A stretch of 35,364 nt of DNA from Bacillota bacterium (GTDB lineage: Bacteria > Bacillota > Clostridia > Christensenellales > Pumilibacteraceae): assembly GCA_009783985.1 (NCBI GenBank), contig WQVM01000009.1:1-35364 (forward strand), written 5' to 3'. The notes beneath the pieces are model-generated. The model saw only the letters and a list, made by a program, of their open reading frames with translations. It ran no database searches and was not told the origin of the DNA. Below are positions 35,227 through 35,364 of the stretch, in pieces. The translations under genes were made by a program, and so were the position numbers. The first letter of the stretch is position 1. Every line of letters starts with the position of its first letter.

Positions 35227-35364
35227 GTAGTGCTAAATACCGGTGAAACTTCATTAAGTGTAAGTATATAGAAATGGTGACAGCAAATAGTAGGGGCGAA
35301 TAGACGCTTCGCTTGGTCTTCGACTATGAGCCCGAATACTTAAACATTATATTAGATACGGATT
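35227..35364. repeat. Long repeat, second copy, cut by the window end
   Basis: It matches 2116-2232 over its length and includes AAGTGTAAGTATATAGAAAT and TTAGATACGGATT. It differs by an insertion carrying GACGCTTCGCTTGGTC after GGGGCGAAT (35297-35330). The hairpin partner seen at 2240-2273 would lie beyond the window. Confidence 0.85.

Overview
The window looks like a chromosome segment of an endospore-forming Bacillota bacterium, most likely an uncultured Clostridia lineage. Supporting this are a degenerate SpoIIQ-type LytM protein, a SleC-type cortex-lytic protein, the split MetF / MetH-activation / short MetH set, a YitT protein, a rubrerythrin, and the order ylxM-ffh-rpsP-khpA-rimM-trmD. 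The standard genetic code fits throughout. No lineage name below class can be supported by eye.

Layout. 1-350: 3' end of rplQ and its terminator. 351-1895: a lone FRG-domain protein, a MITE and a terminator. 1900-3750: repeats, a YwmB-like secreted protein and a SpoIIQ-like protein. 3830-5910: a leaderless zinc-ribbon mini-protein, an unassigned structured RNA with a terminator, a sigma-region-4 protein and a divergently encoded membrane protein with SH3-like repeats. 6092-20478: a phage head module, all on the + strand (TerL, TerS-like fragment, portal, scaffold, major capsid, adaptor-like protein, an HNH / toxin-like / immunity-like cassette, DUF4417 protein, beta-propeller-like protein, BhlA-type holin, coiled-coil protein). 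I see no integrase, repressor, replication genes, tape measure or tail tube. 20545-22440: SleC-like protein and terminator. 22632-26443: metF, MetH activation protein, metH. 26798-28416: YitT protein and rubrerythrin. 28637-29004: initiator tRNA preceded by a broken copy of its 5' half. 29049-29907: zinc-ribbon/TPR membrane protein on the minus strand. 29985-34051: SRP/ribosome-maturation operon. 34222-35198: small regulatory genes (XRE repressor, short peptide, ArpU-like protein). The window ends inside a repeat whose other copy lies at 2116-2232.

The outstanding feature is the density of intergenic inverted repeats. At least eight families are visible, many nested inside each other, occupying nearly every gap, including those inside the phage module and inside the housekeeping operon. 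Several families are built from short iterated units whose arms carry TAG or TAA in all three frames. These arms overlap the stop codon of the upstream gene, while the other arm abuts the ribosome binding site or start codon of the next gene. One nested insertion has a recognisable uninterrupted counterpart in the window and a 9-bp target duplication, so at least one family moved as a transposable element.

Other noteworthy signals are three genes with exactly six bases between a -10 box and the start codon (leaderless geometry), two perfect loopless palindromes of 52 and 56 bp at gene ends, a toxin/immunity-like cassette with an orphan toxin 3' fragment, and an S16 protein with a long acidic tail. 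All assignments come from reading the sequence; no database search was run.
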